From Saccharum officinarum (Eukaryota; Streptophyta; Magnoliopsida; Poales; Poaceae), in assembly GCA_020631735.1 (NCBI GenBank), contig CM036199.1:15902834-15966833 (forward strand): a stretch of 64,000 bases of DNA. The letters are read 5' to 3'. How positions within the stretch are numbered: position 1 is the stretch's first letter; the number at the start of each line of letters is the position of its first letter. The translations under genes and the position numbers were made by a program. The notes below the pieces were generated by a model. It saw only the letters and a program-made list of their open reading frames with translations. It did not search any database and was not told the origin of the DNA. Of this stretch, positions 22,508-34,800 are shown one piece after another.

Positions 22508-22533
22508 TCTCTTGTGTGTAGGTGAACTACAAG
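22505..22533 (+). promoter_or_regulatory. Gag-pol junction of element B, stop plus acceptor-like sequence
   Basis: TGA, then TCTCTTGTGTGTAG, then GTGAACTACAAG. It aligns with the junction of element A although the rest of the two elements has diverged. Confidence 0.5.
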
Positions 22534-25500
22534 ACCGGTGGATCTCATTGGGTGATTGATAGTGGTTGCACATAACATATGACCGGTGATCCTCGTATGT
22601 TCACCTCACTTGAAGAGGATGGGTATGTCAAGACAAGATCACATTTGGGACAATTCAAAGAGCAAAGTCAAGGGTATAGCAAGGTTGCAATATCAAATGA
22701 TCATTCTCTCTCAAATGTGCTCTATGTTGCTTCATTGAGTTTTAACTTACTATCCGTTGGGCAACTTTGTGATCTTGGCTACCAATGCTTGTTTAGTCCA
22801 AATGAAGTGGTTGTTACAAAGATAGATGACAAGCAATTGATTTTCAAGGGCTTTAGATACAATAATCTTTATCTAGTTGACTTCACCTCCGAAGATGCAA
22901 ACTTGATGACATGTTTATTCACCAAAACTATACTTGGATGGCTTTGGCATAGGAGGCTTGCTCATGTTGGAATGAACACTCTCAACAAGCTATTGAAGAA
23001 AGAATTAGTGAGAGGTTTGAAGGATATAAAGTTTGAAAAGGACAAACCTTGTAGTGCATGTCAAGCTGGCAAGCAAGTTGCAAACACTCATCCAACCAAA
23101 GCCTACATGTCAACATCAAGAGTACTAGAACTTCTACACATGGATTTGTTTGGTCCTACAACTTACAAGAGTTTGGGTGAAAATCTCTATTGCCTAGTAA
23201 TTGTGGATGATTACTCAAGATACACTTGACCTTCTTCTTCATGACAAATCCGAAGTGGCAAATTGCTTCAAGAAGTTTGCAAAGAGGCTCAAAATGAATT
23301 TGAAGTCAAGATAAAGAAAATTAGAAGTGATAATGGCAAAGAGTTTGACAACACTAACATTGAAGCTTATTGTGATGAAATTGGAATCAAGCATGAAGTT
23401 TCATCAACCTACACTCCTCAACAAAATGGTGTAGTTGAGAGAAAGAACCGGACCTTGATCACTCTTGCAAGAACAATGCTAGATGAGTACAAACACCGGA
23501 AAAATGGGCCGAGGCAATCAACACCGCATGCTATGCTTCAAATCGCCTCTTCCTATAAAAGTTCCTTTGCAAGACCCCTTATGAGTTGCTAAATGGAAAA
23601 AGCCGGACGTCTCATTTTTCCAGGTGTTTGGTTGCAAATGCTACATCTACAAGAAGCGTCAACACCTAGGAAGTTCCAAAGATGTTGTGATATTGGTTTT
23701 CTTGTTGGTTACTCATCAAAATCCAAAGCATATAGAGTATTTAACCATGCCACCGGTTTGGTTGAAGAAACATGATGTGGAATTTGATAAATCTAACGGC
23801 TCCCAAGGAGCAATTGAGAATTATGATGATGTAGGTGATGAACCATTGAGAGAGGCTATGAAGAACATGCCGGTGGGAGACATCAAACCTAAAGATGATG
23901 AAGACGATGTACAAATTGTCAATCCACCATCTTCATCATATGTGCCTCAAGATGATGACAAAAATGAGAGAGTTGAAAATGAAGACACCCATGTCTCTCA
24001 TCATCAAGCCGAGGCACAAGCACAAGATGTTGATGCTCCCCATCCTACTCCTCAAATGGTTGATCGAAGAAACTCACCCCTACTTCAAGCACATCCACAA
24101 GATCTCATCATAGGGAGTCCTACAAAGGGTGTAATGACTCGATCTCAAAAGTTTAATTCTTTTGTTGAACATCACTCCTTTGTCTCTTGTCTTGAACCTA
24201 AGAATGTAGAAGAAGCTCTTCAAGATCTGGATTAGGTGAATGCCATGCATGAAGAATTGAACAACTTTGACCGTAATCAAGTTTGGACACTTGAAGAGCA
24301 TCCAAAAGGCGCAAGAGTCATTGAAACCAAGTGGGTGTTCCGCAATAAACAAGATGATCAAGGTGTAGTAGTAAGAAACAAGACAAGACTAGTGGCAAAA
24401 GGGTTCTCTCAAGTTGAAGGTCTTGATTTTGGAGAGACTTTTGCACCCGTTGCAAGACTTGAAGCCATTCGTATCCTTCTTGCATATGCATCACATCATG
24501 ATATAAAACTATATCAAATGGATGTGAAAAGTACATTTTTAAATGGCTTCATAAATGAACTAGTCTATGTTGAACAACCTCCCAGGTTTGAAGACCCTAG
24601 ATATCCTAATCATGTTTATAGGTTGTCCAAGCGCTATATGGGCTCAAGCAAGCCCTAGAGCGTGGTATGAGCGTCTCCAGGACTTCCTCATTGAGAAGGG
24701 CTTCATTATGGGAAGGTTGACACCACACTATTCACCAGAAGTTTAATGAAAGATCTTCATTTGTCAAGTCTATGTGATGATATTATCTTTGGTCAACAAA
24801 TGAAGATTATTGCAAAGAATTGGTGAATTAATGTCAAAAGAGTTCGAGATGTCAATGATTGGTGAGCTAACATTCTTCCTGGGTTTCAAGTCAAGCAAAT
24901 GAGAGAAGGGATTTTATCTCTCAAGAAAAGTATACCAAGGATCTTCTCAAAAGATTCAAGATGGAAGAATGCAAGCCAATCAAGACCCCAATGCCAACTA
25001 ATGGACATCTCGACCTAGATGAGGGAGGTAAACCAATCGATCAAACTCTTTACCATTCTATGATTGGTAGCTTGTTGTACCTTACACATTTAGGCCCGAC
25101 ATCATGTTTAGTGTGCATGTGTGCCGCTTTCAAGCGTGCCCTAAAGAACCTCACCTAAGTGCCGTAAAAAGAATCCTAATATCTTAAGTATACCCCAAGC
25201 ATTGGACTTTGTACCCCAAAGGAGCTAGATTCAACTAGTTGGCTACTCCGATTCAGATTATGCCGGTTGCAAAATTGATAAAAAAGCACATGCGGAGGAT
25301 GTCATTTGCTTGAGATCCTTAGTATCTTGGTCATCTAAAAAGCAAAATAGTGTGGCTTTGTCCACCGCCGAGGCGGAATACATTGTCCGGGGGCTTGTGC
25401 ACAAATCCTTTACATAAACAAACCCTCCTAGACTATGGAGTTGTTCTTGAAAGGTGCCGCTTTATGTGACAATGAAAGTGCGGTTAAAATTGCTAATAAT

Positions 25501-25704
25501 CCGGTACAACACTCTCGCACCAAGCACATTGATATCCGCCACCACTTTCTAAGAGATCATGTTGCTAAAAATGATATATCACTAGAAGGTGTAAGAAGTG
25601 AAAATCAATTAGCGGATATCTTCACTAAACCTTTAGATGAGGCTACATTTTGTAGATTGAGATGTGAACTAAATATGCTTGATTCTAGTAACTTTAAAAG
25701 ATGA
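22522..25704 (+). pseudogene. pol: Element B pol, degenerate
   Basis: Protease HWVIDSGCT followed by a stop where Gln is expected (22570s), pre-integrase (LWHRRLAHVG ... CSACQAGK), integrase (LLHMDLFGPTTY, IRSDNGKEFDN, NGVVERKNRT), RT (24236-24900, YQMDVKSTFLNG, then broken) and RNase H to 25704 ([18 protein letters not shown]). At least eight frameshifts or stops. Clearly older than element A. Confidence 0.88.
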
Positions 25705-27201
25705 GCTTGTGTTGTCCCTTGCATTGCATTGTACTTTTTGTCATGATTATTTTCCCGCAATGCATCTAGGACTTGTCTAACACGGTTACGATAACCCTCC
25801 TTTAGAGTGTGAAAAAGCCTAACCATGGATCAAACTTGACAAGCAACCTAGCCTTCCTTTCTCGTTTTGCATTGCATATGCATGGTTGTTGCTTTGTCAT
25901 TCTTTTCGGTTTAGCTTTGAGTAACCTCTGTGTTCGTCCATGAATAGAGAGAGCATTGAAGCTCCCAAGGGTTCATAAACTCTATTGCATGGCCATACGT
26001 TGCTCCTCGGTGTTTATTGAATATTTCTTAAAAATAATACTAGCCTAAGGCAAAATATTTTGAAAATTTTGAGGTTTGAGTGAGGTCACTCACATCAGGT
26101 TCCAATTGTGTTTATTTGAGTCTCTTTGAATTGGAACTTGATTGGGAGAAGTCGCGTCGAAAAACATTTTGAAAAAGAGCTTTTTACAGCGACCGGACGC
26201 TGACCGGACGCTGCATCGGACGCAGTTCAGTTTCACCACCGCGTCCGGTCTTAGCGTCCACCAGTGCGTCTGGTCATTCCCGAAGTTTTTCTTCGAAACC
26301 TCTAACCGGACGCTGCCGGACATGCCCCTGTCGACCACCACGTCCGGTCCCGGTAACCACCACCGTCCGGTCATCCGTTCCATCTTTCCGGGCTATGTCA
26401 AAACCGACGCTGTCAGCGTCCGATCGTGGATAATCGACGCGTCTGGTCATTCCAGGAGCTTACTGGAATGTGACCGGACGCTGCCTCCACCATGTTCGGT
26501 CATTCGACCACTGCGTCCGGTCATCACACAAAAAGCGGATCTCACCCTTTTTAACCGTACGATTGATCTCGTCTCTTTCTCGTTTTTCCTCTGCCGCTCT
26601 CCATACTCGCCGACTCACCGTGTCTCCGCCCCCGCCATCACCGAGCCGCAGCCGAGCCGCAGACCTCATCGAGCCACGCCCTAGCTTCTCGTGCCCCATC
26701 CGCGCCACCACTGCCACCGCACAAAGCCGTCGTGCCCGCACCAGCTCCCGCACCGAGCCGCCGCGCCCGCACCTGCAATCTCACCGGAATTCTGCCGCCG
26801 CAGCCACACAAGCCCGCCCCTTAGCTCCTCATCAGTTTCTCTCCCTGTCCCGCGCACTCATCGCCGAGGTCCTCGCTTGTCACCACCAAAAACCCTAACC
26901 CTAGGTCACGAGGTTTTCGTCTTCGAAATCATCTCCGTCTCACGATCGTCTCTGTCTCCGCAAGGTGACATCTTCTCCTTGGATTAGGTTTACCGTCGAT
27001 TTTCCGGTGAATTACAATTCAATTGTCGAATCGATCGTCGATTGTATTCTAGGGTTTCGTCGCCGTCTTCGGGTAACCCTAACGCGTCGAGATCGTCTTC
27101 CGATCACCGGATCAGCTCGTCGAGGAGCTATCGCGGTCATCTCATATCTTACCTCACCTGCTTGCTCTTACGTAGATCTCACTTATCTTTTAGATATATA
27201 T
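25705..27201 (+). other. Element B 3' region after pol, cut by the gap
   Basis: About 470 bp of non-coding sequence, then a CGCG-type array (26178-26525), then GC-rich sequence with proline/serine/arginine-rich open frames (about 26560-26900), and CCCTAACCCTAGGTCACGAGG near 26893. No 3' LTR or polypurine tract is seen before the N run. SIRE-type elements can carry a further ORF in this place; none can be supported here. Confidence 0.5.
26178..26525 (+). promoter_or_regulatory. Third CCGGACGC/GCGTCCGG array, downstream of pol in element B
   Basis: GACCGGACGCTGACCGGACGC at 26190-26210, then more than ten half-sites of GACCGGACGC or GCGTCCGGTC to about 26522. Palindromes are mostly broken into half-sites. 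It is followed by a pyrimidine-rich, GC-rich stretch, so the layout resembles the U3 arrays but no good TATA is seen. Confidence 0.5.
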
Positions 27202-27301
27202 NNNNNNNNNNNNNNNNNNNNNNNNNNNNNNNNNNNNNNNNNNNNNNNNNNNNNNNNNNNNNNNNNNNNNNNNNNNNNNNNNNNNNNNNNNNNNNNNNNN
27301 N
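27202..27301. other. Assembly gap, 100 N
   Basis: Exactly 100 N, a conventional scaffold gap of unknown true size. Element B on the left and element G on the right are both cut here. Confidence 0.99.
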
Positions 27302-29618
27302 ATGAAATCCATACTGATATCTCCCATTTCCAGGATGTAATGGGCAAGGGTTGTAACATTCCTGCCGACTTCAGGTGTACTGCCTCACCTTACAACAAGT
27401 GTCACATCTGGCCACATACTTGGCAATCTCAATTTTCATTTTGGTCCACCAGAATTTCTGTTTCAAATCTTGATACATCTTATTACTTCCTGGATGAATA
27501 GAAAACCTTGTGCTATGTGCTTCATCAAGAATGAGCTGACGTAACTCTAGAACCTTTGGGACCACTAACTGGTTCTTAAACCACAACACATCTGCATCAT
27601 CAATACTGAAATATGTCTGTTGACCCGTTCTAAACTTTTTCTTTGATGTGAGCTACTCCGGAATTCTTTCTCTGAGCAGACACAATCTGATCTTTGATTG
27701 TTGATTCTACTGTGACATTAGTCAACTGACCTTGTTGAACTATTTCAATATTCAGCTTTTCTAATTCATAACATAAACTGTAATCCATTGGCTTCACAGT
27801 AATGCAATTGCAATGATTCTTTCTACTGAGTGCATCAGCAACCACATTCGCTTTTCCAGGGTGATAGTGCACTTCTAAATCATAATCCTTTATTAACTCA
27901 AGCCACCTTCTTTGCCTCATATTCAACTCTGACTGAGTAAAGATATACTTTAAGCTCTTGTGATCTGTATACATGTGGCAAGTATTACCTAACAAGTAAT
28001 GACGCCAAATTTTCAATGCATGAACCACAGCTGCTAGTTCAAGATCATGTGTCGGATAATGTTCTTCAGACGCTTAACTGTCTCGAGGCATAAGCATGAC
28101 TCTGCCTTCTTGCATGAATACACAACCAAGGCCAATACCGAGGCATCACAGTAACATCAAATGGCTTTTCTATATCTGGTTGTGCCAAAACTGGAGCAGT
28201 TGTCAATGACTTCTTTAAAATTCTAAAAGCTTTCTCACATTCTGGAGACCATATGAACTTAGTTTGATTCTTCAACAACTCTGTGATTGGCTTGGCTACC
28301 TTTGAAAAGTCAGGTATGAATCGACGGTAATAACCCGCCATTCCAGAAAACTTTGGACTTCATGAACTGAGATTGGTGGTTTCCAATTCAGAATATCTTC
28401 CACCTTGCCAGGATCTACTGCTACTCCTTCGGCTGACAACACATGTCCTAAGAATTGCACTTCTCTTAACCAAAACTCACATTTACTGAACTTGGCATAC
28501 AGTTGGTGATCTCTCAGACGAGTCAGAACAACTCTGAGATGCTCAACATGTTCTTCACTTTTGGAGTATACCAGAATATCATCAATAAACACAACTACAA
28601 ATTTGTCAAGCTCCGGCATGAAAACTGAGTTTATCAGATACATGAAATGTGCCGGTGCATTGGTGAGACCAAAAGACATAACTAGGTACTCATACAGTCC
28701 ATATCTGGTAGTGAATGCAGTCTTTGGGATATCTTCAGGTCGAATCTTGATTTGATGGTACCCTGACCGAAGATCGATCTTTGAAAATACCTTTGCCCCC
28801 GCAAGCTGATCAAAGAGTAGATCAATGCGAGGCAACAGATATTTATTCTTAATGGTTACTTCATTCAGCGGTCGATAGTCAACACACATCCTTAAAGTCT
28901 GATCTTTCTTCTTGACAAAAAGAGCTGGACATCCCCAAGGTGAGGAACTAGGTCTGATAAAACCTTTGTCACGTAACTCTTGCAATTGATCCTTAAGTTC
29001 TGCCAATTCATTAGGTGGCATTCTGTAAGCTCTCTGGGATATTGGGGCAGTACCCGGTTTTAACTCAATCACAAATTCTATATCTCTGTCTGGTGGCAGA
29101 CCTGGTAGATCATCTGGAAACACATCTAGAAATTCACAGACTACCGGTATATCACAAATCTCCTGTACTGAAGTTGCACATATCCTTTCAACTGTTCTCT
29201 TTGGGATAGGAAGTTGGATAAGAAGATGAGATTTATTATCTGGCAGGTTCAACCTTATAGTTCTATGCAGTGCATCTATAAGGGCTCCTCTTTGGTACAT
29301 CCAATTCATACCCAAGATTACATCTATATCCTGTTTTTGTAATATTATCATTGAGGTAGGAAATATATGCCCACCTAACTCTATAGGTACGTCACGTACC
29401 ATCTCCTTAGTACACAATCGTCCCCCGGGCGACTGGATAAAGAAATCTTCTTGTGTTCCCATAATTGGAATGTCATGCTTAACAACAAAGGTGCGATTTA
29501 TGAATATATGCGATGCACCTGAATCAAATAACAGTACTGCTGGATGATTAGCAACAGGGAACATACCCATCATAACAGGTTCTCCCTCTGGGATTACACT
29601 TGCTTGAGTGTAGAACAC
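27302..29618 (-). pseudogene. pol: Element G pol: protease, RT, RNase H, integrase start
   Basis: Protease with [12 protein letters not shown] near 29510-29540; RT from about 29000 to 28350 with [15 protein letters not shown] and the catalytic [11 protein letters not shown] near 28580; RT connection [18 protein letters not shown] in another frame (28341-28066); RNase H ([12 protein letters not shown] ... [10 protein letters not shown], 28028-27820); integrase H2C2 zinc finger (HSTRFSIHPG ... ARCDTC, 27589-27380). The sequence reaches the first residues of the integrase core and stops at the gap. Frameshifts near 28341, 28140-28030 and 27630 look like single-base indels. Confidence 0.88.
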
Positions 29619-30707
29619 ACGTCCGGTCTTCTTCTTCTCACCCTTACCCTTCTGAACATTCAGGTTATTATTCTTGCTCTGAGGTTGTTGCTGTTGTGGT
29701 ACGGGAGCTCTGGGATAACTGGGATTGTACTGCCTTGGATATGGGCAGTCCTTGGAAAAGTGGCCTGGCTTTCCACAGTTGTAACAGGGAAAGTTATGGG
29801 TTACTGGAGTCTGGTTTCGAATACCAGGGGCATTTGGCTGCTGTGGATACTGCGGAATTGCGGCAGGACGGAAAAACGTCTACGACTGAGCTTGGTATTG
29901 CGGTGGACGATAAGTTGGGCGGAAATGGTTCTGAGGGTGATAAACAAACCTCTGGCGCTTTTTAATGCCACCAGACGGGCTAGAAAACACTGGCTTCTTT
30001 TTCTTCAACTCTTTATGCAGTCGGGACTTCTCTTCTGACGCAATAGCCACATTGACTATCTCATGGTAAGTGGCATTATAGCAGGTGACCGATGCTTCCT
30101 AGATTCTAGTACTCAAACCTCTCATGAAACAACTCTTCTTCTTTGCATCGGTGTTCACATATTCCGCTGCATACTAGGACAGATGATTGAATTTGCCCAC
30201 ATACTGTAGAACTGTTTGGTTCCCTTGCTTCAGCGAGAGAAACTCTTCTAACTTCATGGCCATGACACCATCTGGGATATAATGTGCTCTGAAGGCTTCA
30301 CGAAACTCCTGCCAAGTGATACGGTGGCCAGCAGGCCGTGCGGCGACCAGATTCGCCCACCACGCCCCTGTGGCACCTCTAAGCTGTTGTGCTGCAAACA
30401 CGGGCTTCTGATGCTCCGTGCACTGTAAAAGTTCAAACTTCTGCTCTATGGTACGGAGCCAGTCATCCGCCTCTAGCGGCTCATCTGCCTTTGAGAACAC
30501 TGGTGAACGGGTATCGGTGAAATCCACATAAGTGGTTTCCCCTCCATTGTTACGGCCTCGACGGCCCTGATTTCCATTCTGATTCTGATTCTGAGCCAAC
30601 AAGGTAGTGGCATTAACCAGTGCGGCAATAGCTTCTACCAAGGTGGGTGGAAACGGTGAGGGATTCGGAGGATTGTCCCTTTCTTAGGAAGTTCCAGTAC
30701 CGTCCAT
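29619..30707 (-). pseudogene. gag: Element G gag with four in-frame stops
   Basis: The ATG at 30707 starts MDGTGTS and a TAA follows. The same frame then reads PFPPTLVEAIAALVNA, a Retrotrans_gag core (DDWLRTIEQKFELLQC ... TWQEFREAFRAHYIP ... QTVLQYVGKFNHLS), another stop near 30172, one near 30102 (after STRI), one near 29880 (before TFFRPA), and a CCHC knuckle [14 protein letters not shown] near 29755-29795. All four stops sit where glutamine (CAA/CAG) is plausible, consistent with C to T changes. Gag continues in frame into the protease. Confidence 0.85.
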
Positions 30708-30899
30708 CGGTTGTACACAAACTATATTTATTTACATCGCTTTATTGAATTAAAAAGCAGTTAGTACAGTACTTGTATACACACACAACTTATCTTATAT
30801 TATTTCATTACAAACTTGCTCTCAAGCAAGAAACTACCCACTAAGGTTCTTAGAAAGCAGGAAAGACTACTATATTACACAACCATCCATGTCGACACT

Positions 30900-31418
30900 T
30901 CACTCCTCATCATCATCGCTGATCACGATCACTCCATCCTCATTCTCTGGAGCACTTGCACCAGTGACATGACTCACATCATCCCCACTTTCCATCATGG
31001 GTTCATCTTCTTCTGGATCTTCTTCCTCATTGTCCTCTCCATCAGGAACAATCACGGCACCGACATCATCTTCTACTGCCTGGGGCTGATGATTGGGATT
31101 CATCAGATCATTTAGCCTATGGACTTCCTCATGCAGAACTGTGTTGTACTGCTCTAGGTGTGTCACATAAAGCTCCAACTCACGAACACGAGCCTTGGCT
31201 TCTGTCTCCTTTTCTAAAGACTCCTTCTGGAACTGTTTCCAAAAACGCATGTTGTGCTTCAGTCGCTCCACTTCTGATGTAAGCCTTGCAACCTCTGATT
31301 CCGAATCCGGGTTCGGATTACGGCTACTGCTTGCTCCATCACCTCTGGCGGCCAACTGATGACGCGGCACTCCTTGCGGACCCGTTTTCTTGCGAGGAGT
31401 CGTCTTCACACGTGCCAT
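30900..31418 (-). CDS. Extra ORF upstream of gag in element G: H3-tail-like N-terminus, coiled coil, acidic tail
   Basis: An intact 172-residue ORF from a true ATG, between the PBS and gag. Residues 1-25 begin MARVKTTPRKKTGP and then VPRHQLAAR. Placed against the histone H3 tail (ARTKQTARKSTGG...PRKQLA), A1, R2, K4, T6, R8, K9, T11 and G12 fall at the same positions (counting without Met), and PR.QLA follows with one inserted residue. Residues 41-106 have a heptad pattern rich in Leu, Glu, Arg and Lys and are predicted here as a coiled coil. Residues 116-148 are strongly acidic, and the last ten residues, VIVISDDDEE preceded by G, fit a SUMO-interaction motif. It could be a chromatin-targeting or oligomerising accessory protein. 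No enzymatic domain is seen. It is uninterrupted although the neighbouring gag carries four stops. Confidence 0.75.
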   Translation of the reverse strand: MARVKTTPRKKTGPQGVPRHQLAARGDGASSSRNPNPDSESEVARLTSEVERLKHNMRFWKQFQKESLEKETEAKARVRELELYVTHLEQYNTVLHEEVHRLNDLMNPNHQPQAVEDDVGAVIVPDGEDNEEEDPEEDEPMMESGDDVSHVTGASAPENEDGVIVISDDDEE

Positions 31419-31438
31419 CCTATAGCAAGATAGAATTA

Positions 31439-31787
31439 GGACGATAAGAACAGATAGGGGATCTGAAGGTTAGCATGAATAGGATTTGAACCTTACTTAA
31501 CCCAAACCACTTTAAAAGGGAAGGTAGCTTAAGCAGGTTAATTAAACATGATGCATGCATCGCACTTACGATCTAACAGAAAGATTTAAGTAACACATGC
31601 AATCTTTATAACATAGGGCACTATACATGATACTTCACTACGAAGCTTTCAAATATGAGCTAAGGAAACTATAGAATAGATTAAGATAAGCAAAAGCAAT
31701 TTGGACCAAAATATCAGTATTAAGTTTGTTTGACCCAAATCATTTTGAAGTTTTGCAAGGTAATACTACAATAACCCGAGTGATTAT
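31439..31787 (-). other. Leader of element G between PBS and the first ORF
   Basis: About 350 bp of AT-rich untranslated sequence. No further feature recognised. Confidence 0.6.
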
Positions 31788-31799
31788 GCTCTGGTACCA
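31788..31799 (-). other. Primer-binding site of element G
   Basis: TGGTACCAGAGC on the minus strand, two bases inside the LTR. It is close to the tRNA-Met-type PBS (TGGTATCAGAGC) and identical to the one used by element C. Confidence 0.85.
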
Positions 31800-31801
31800 G
31801 C

Positions 31802-34800
31802 TGTCACAGAACCTCCTAATTATGATGGCCCACAAGTACCCGTCATTGCCATAATGACCTCTGATGGTCGTACTTATGTTCACCATAACTTAAAAGGCCT
31901 GCTTTCCTCCGAACAGGATCCAATCACAGGAGTACTGCAATATTACAATAGTTTATTCAAAATATTCAACAGAGTAACGTAGCGGAAGTCTTACAATAAT
32001 ATAGGTTTACAAACCAGTTTTCAAACTTCAAACCTTATGTAACATTATTACAAACCAGTAGTAGAGAAGTATCGGTATTAACTTTATTACAACACACAAG
32101 CGAGATGCCTTGCCCAAAGGCCACACAGTCTACTCGTCGTCACTTTCTTCAACCACGACGGTCATGCAACAAGGCTCGAAGCAGACTTGTTCATGAACCG
32201 CACCTACAACAAGGGGTTAACAAACCCTGAGTACTTGAGGGTACTCAACAAGACTTACCCGACTAAGACAAAGACTCCAAGGGCATGCTAGCTTTAGGGA
32301 ATCAAGGTACGGGTATTCCAGAATCAAATTTTCTTTTGCAGAAAAGCTTACTAAAGTAAGTCCTTACCTTCAATATTTTACTTTTACCATTGATGGTTCA
32401 TTAACCAATTCTAGGTGATCCTAATCTAGATCAAAGTAATTATCATCAAAACCTTTCTCATTCTTTCTTTCAATTCCAGTTCTTAACTACGATGCAAGTC
32501 AGGTGATCAAGTCTCCATAACCGAGGAGCAACGACGATTCGAACCGATTATACCCAGCTGGGGATCTCTAACTTCACGACATATGTAGAACCGAATCTTG
32601 CATATATCAACCCTCATTTAGATCTCCCAAAACCAGAACGTGTCCATCGCCACCCGAGGGTACAGTACTCCTCGAACCCGACCAAATTCTAGCCCCGAGG
32701 GTACACGCTACTCTCGCCATCTCTCCACTCCCAGTGTGAGGTTAGACGTTCTCATAATGGAATCACCAACATTTTGGGCTTACCCAAGGCATGAGTCTAG
32801 TTGCAAAGTCTTGAACACAACAGGCTTACAACGAACGGACCTTAACTGACAAGGCGGAAACACTACATTGAGACTCCTTTCCCAATGCATGTTAGCAGTG
32901 GCCAAACCACCCGCCCGATCTTTCAAGTTCATTCTCATATTTCAATATTCATTCAATATGCCGTCATGGCTATATAAACATTGCATTTAAAAGCTTAACT
33001 TCTAAGCATAGCGAAGCATACTATGCATTTTCCGTAAAATAGGTATCAAGGTTGATATCACAATAATCAAGGATGATAATGCAGCAATTGGGTTATCACT
33101 CAACTCCTAATTACTTAATGCAATAAACCATAGTATAAATAATAAAACATTTGTAAAATTCAAGGTAGGGTTTAAATGCACCGGGGCTTGCCTTGCTCGG
33201 ACACGATGACTGACTCAGACCCAAGAACTCCAACGTCAGGTCCGAAACCCACCGACGATCGCTCTTCTCCGGAAACTGGCTCGACGGCTTCGACTTCTTC
33301 GAAAGCGGAGACTACACGAACACATAACATGCTTTAACATGATGCTCGATGATAAACATGATGCTTGATGATAACATGCTACGAGTTACGACTGGAGTAC
33401 AACTTCCTTCGCGGTACAGTCGCAAACAGAACACATACTAACTAGTAGCGACGATTCCAGCGATACCAGCTTTAACCTAAACAAGTTACTAACGAGCTTA
33501 AACATGAAATTAAGGTGCCAAAGATCACAAAAGGGTAGTGACCTAAGAACATCACTCAATCAAAAAGGCACACAACACTTAAAGTTCTTAAATTAACATT
33601 TATTTATTATTTAAATAATTAGGACATAATTAGAAGTTAATCAAATTTTTCCTAATCAAGCTCAAACTTTTTCTATGGATTAAGAATGATTTATAACAGT
33701 GTCATAATAAATTTCATCATTTTTAGATTAATAAATTAATTATTAAAATTCATGGAAATTGCATTTAATCTTTTTTAGAACTAATTAATTCTACTGCACA
33801 AAGTACTCAATTTCAGCATTTAACATTTTTCCTAGATAGTTTATACATTGAGAAGCCTACACAAAAATTTTCATGAATTTTGGAACTCTACACAATTTTT
33901 AATGAAATAAACAAATAACTAAACTATTCATTTATTTGAAAAAGAAAAACAAAAACGAAATCGGGTCGATTCTCCTTTTTCTCCCGCGGTCCGGCCCAGT
34001 TGGTCGGCCCGCTCGCGCACGCCCGCGCCCGCACGCGCGCTCGGCCCAGCCGCGCGGCCCAGCAGGCGGCCTAGCCCGCTCGCTCACCCGCGCGCGCTCT
34101 CTCTCTCTCTGCGCTCGCTGACAAGCTGGCCCCGCATGTCATCACCCTCCTCTCGCTCTCCCTCTCACTCCCGCGCGCTCGCTCACCTTCGCGCGGTGGC
34201 CGGCCGGTGACCGGAGCTTCGGTCAACAAACTGACCCTACCATCATCATCTACACCACCCCACGACTCCGTTTTGCTTCTAAACATCCTGGTTCGAGCTC
34301 TAGCGACTAACGAGCGACGGCGATGGCGGCACGGTGGTCACGGGAGTAGTACGCCGGCGACTACAAAGCGGTAGAAGCTAAATTTAAGGGTCGGGAAGCA
34401 TCAGCGGCTCACCGCGGTTGCAGTGAAGCTCTCGGTGGCGACGGGGAGCGGCTGGAGTGGTCTGGCCACGGGAAGGCGAGGATGGCGGGCAGTCGCCGGA
34501 GTTGAGCACGGGAGGCGGTGGCTGCGGTGATCCAGGCGAAGTCAAGCTGGCTTGGGTGGTTCACGAGGTGTGCGAGGATGCGACGATGCTGTTGGTGTGA
34601 CTGGCGTGGCCGGAGATGGCCTGGTGACGGCAGCGGCGAGCGGCGGAGCTGCGGTGGCGGCGATGGCAAAAACAGAGAAAACGAAAAAATCGCCACTGTG
34701 ACCTCGGCGTATTTATAGACGACGGTCGCGGCTACAGAGCTGCACTGCTCGCGTCATCGCGCTGGCGTTCTCGACCGCGCACGAAGGGTCTGGGCGGCCA

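Larger units (their letters stand above)
7991..27201 (+). mobile_element. Element B: degenerate SIRE/Maximus-type Ty1/copia retrotransposon, interrupted
   Basis: A plus-strand copia element. Its 5' LTR (7991-9481 plus 20042-20130) is split by element A. After it come a primer-binding site, gag with two zinc knuckles, protease, integrase, RT and RNase H in the copia order (to 25704), then a 1.5-kb non-coding 3' region that runs into the assembly gap. No 3' LTR is visible before the gap. Every coding segment carries stops and frameshifts, so it cannot move by itself. The lineage call rests on the long coiled-coil gag extension and the close likeness of its integrase and RNase H to those of element A. 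Confidence 0.85.

Noticed and set aside
26893..26912. Interstitial telomere repeat (CCCTAACCCTAGG)
   Set aside because: Only two units, imperfect. A short chance match or an element-leader motif.
34409..34696. 95-residue minus-strand ORF in the LTR of element G
   Set aside because: It lies inside the LTR just after the TATA box. Although it is placed where a leader ORF could be, it has no homology I recognise.
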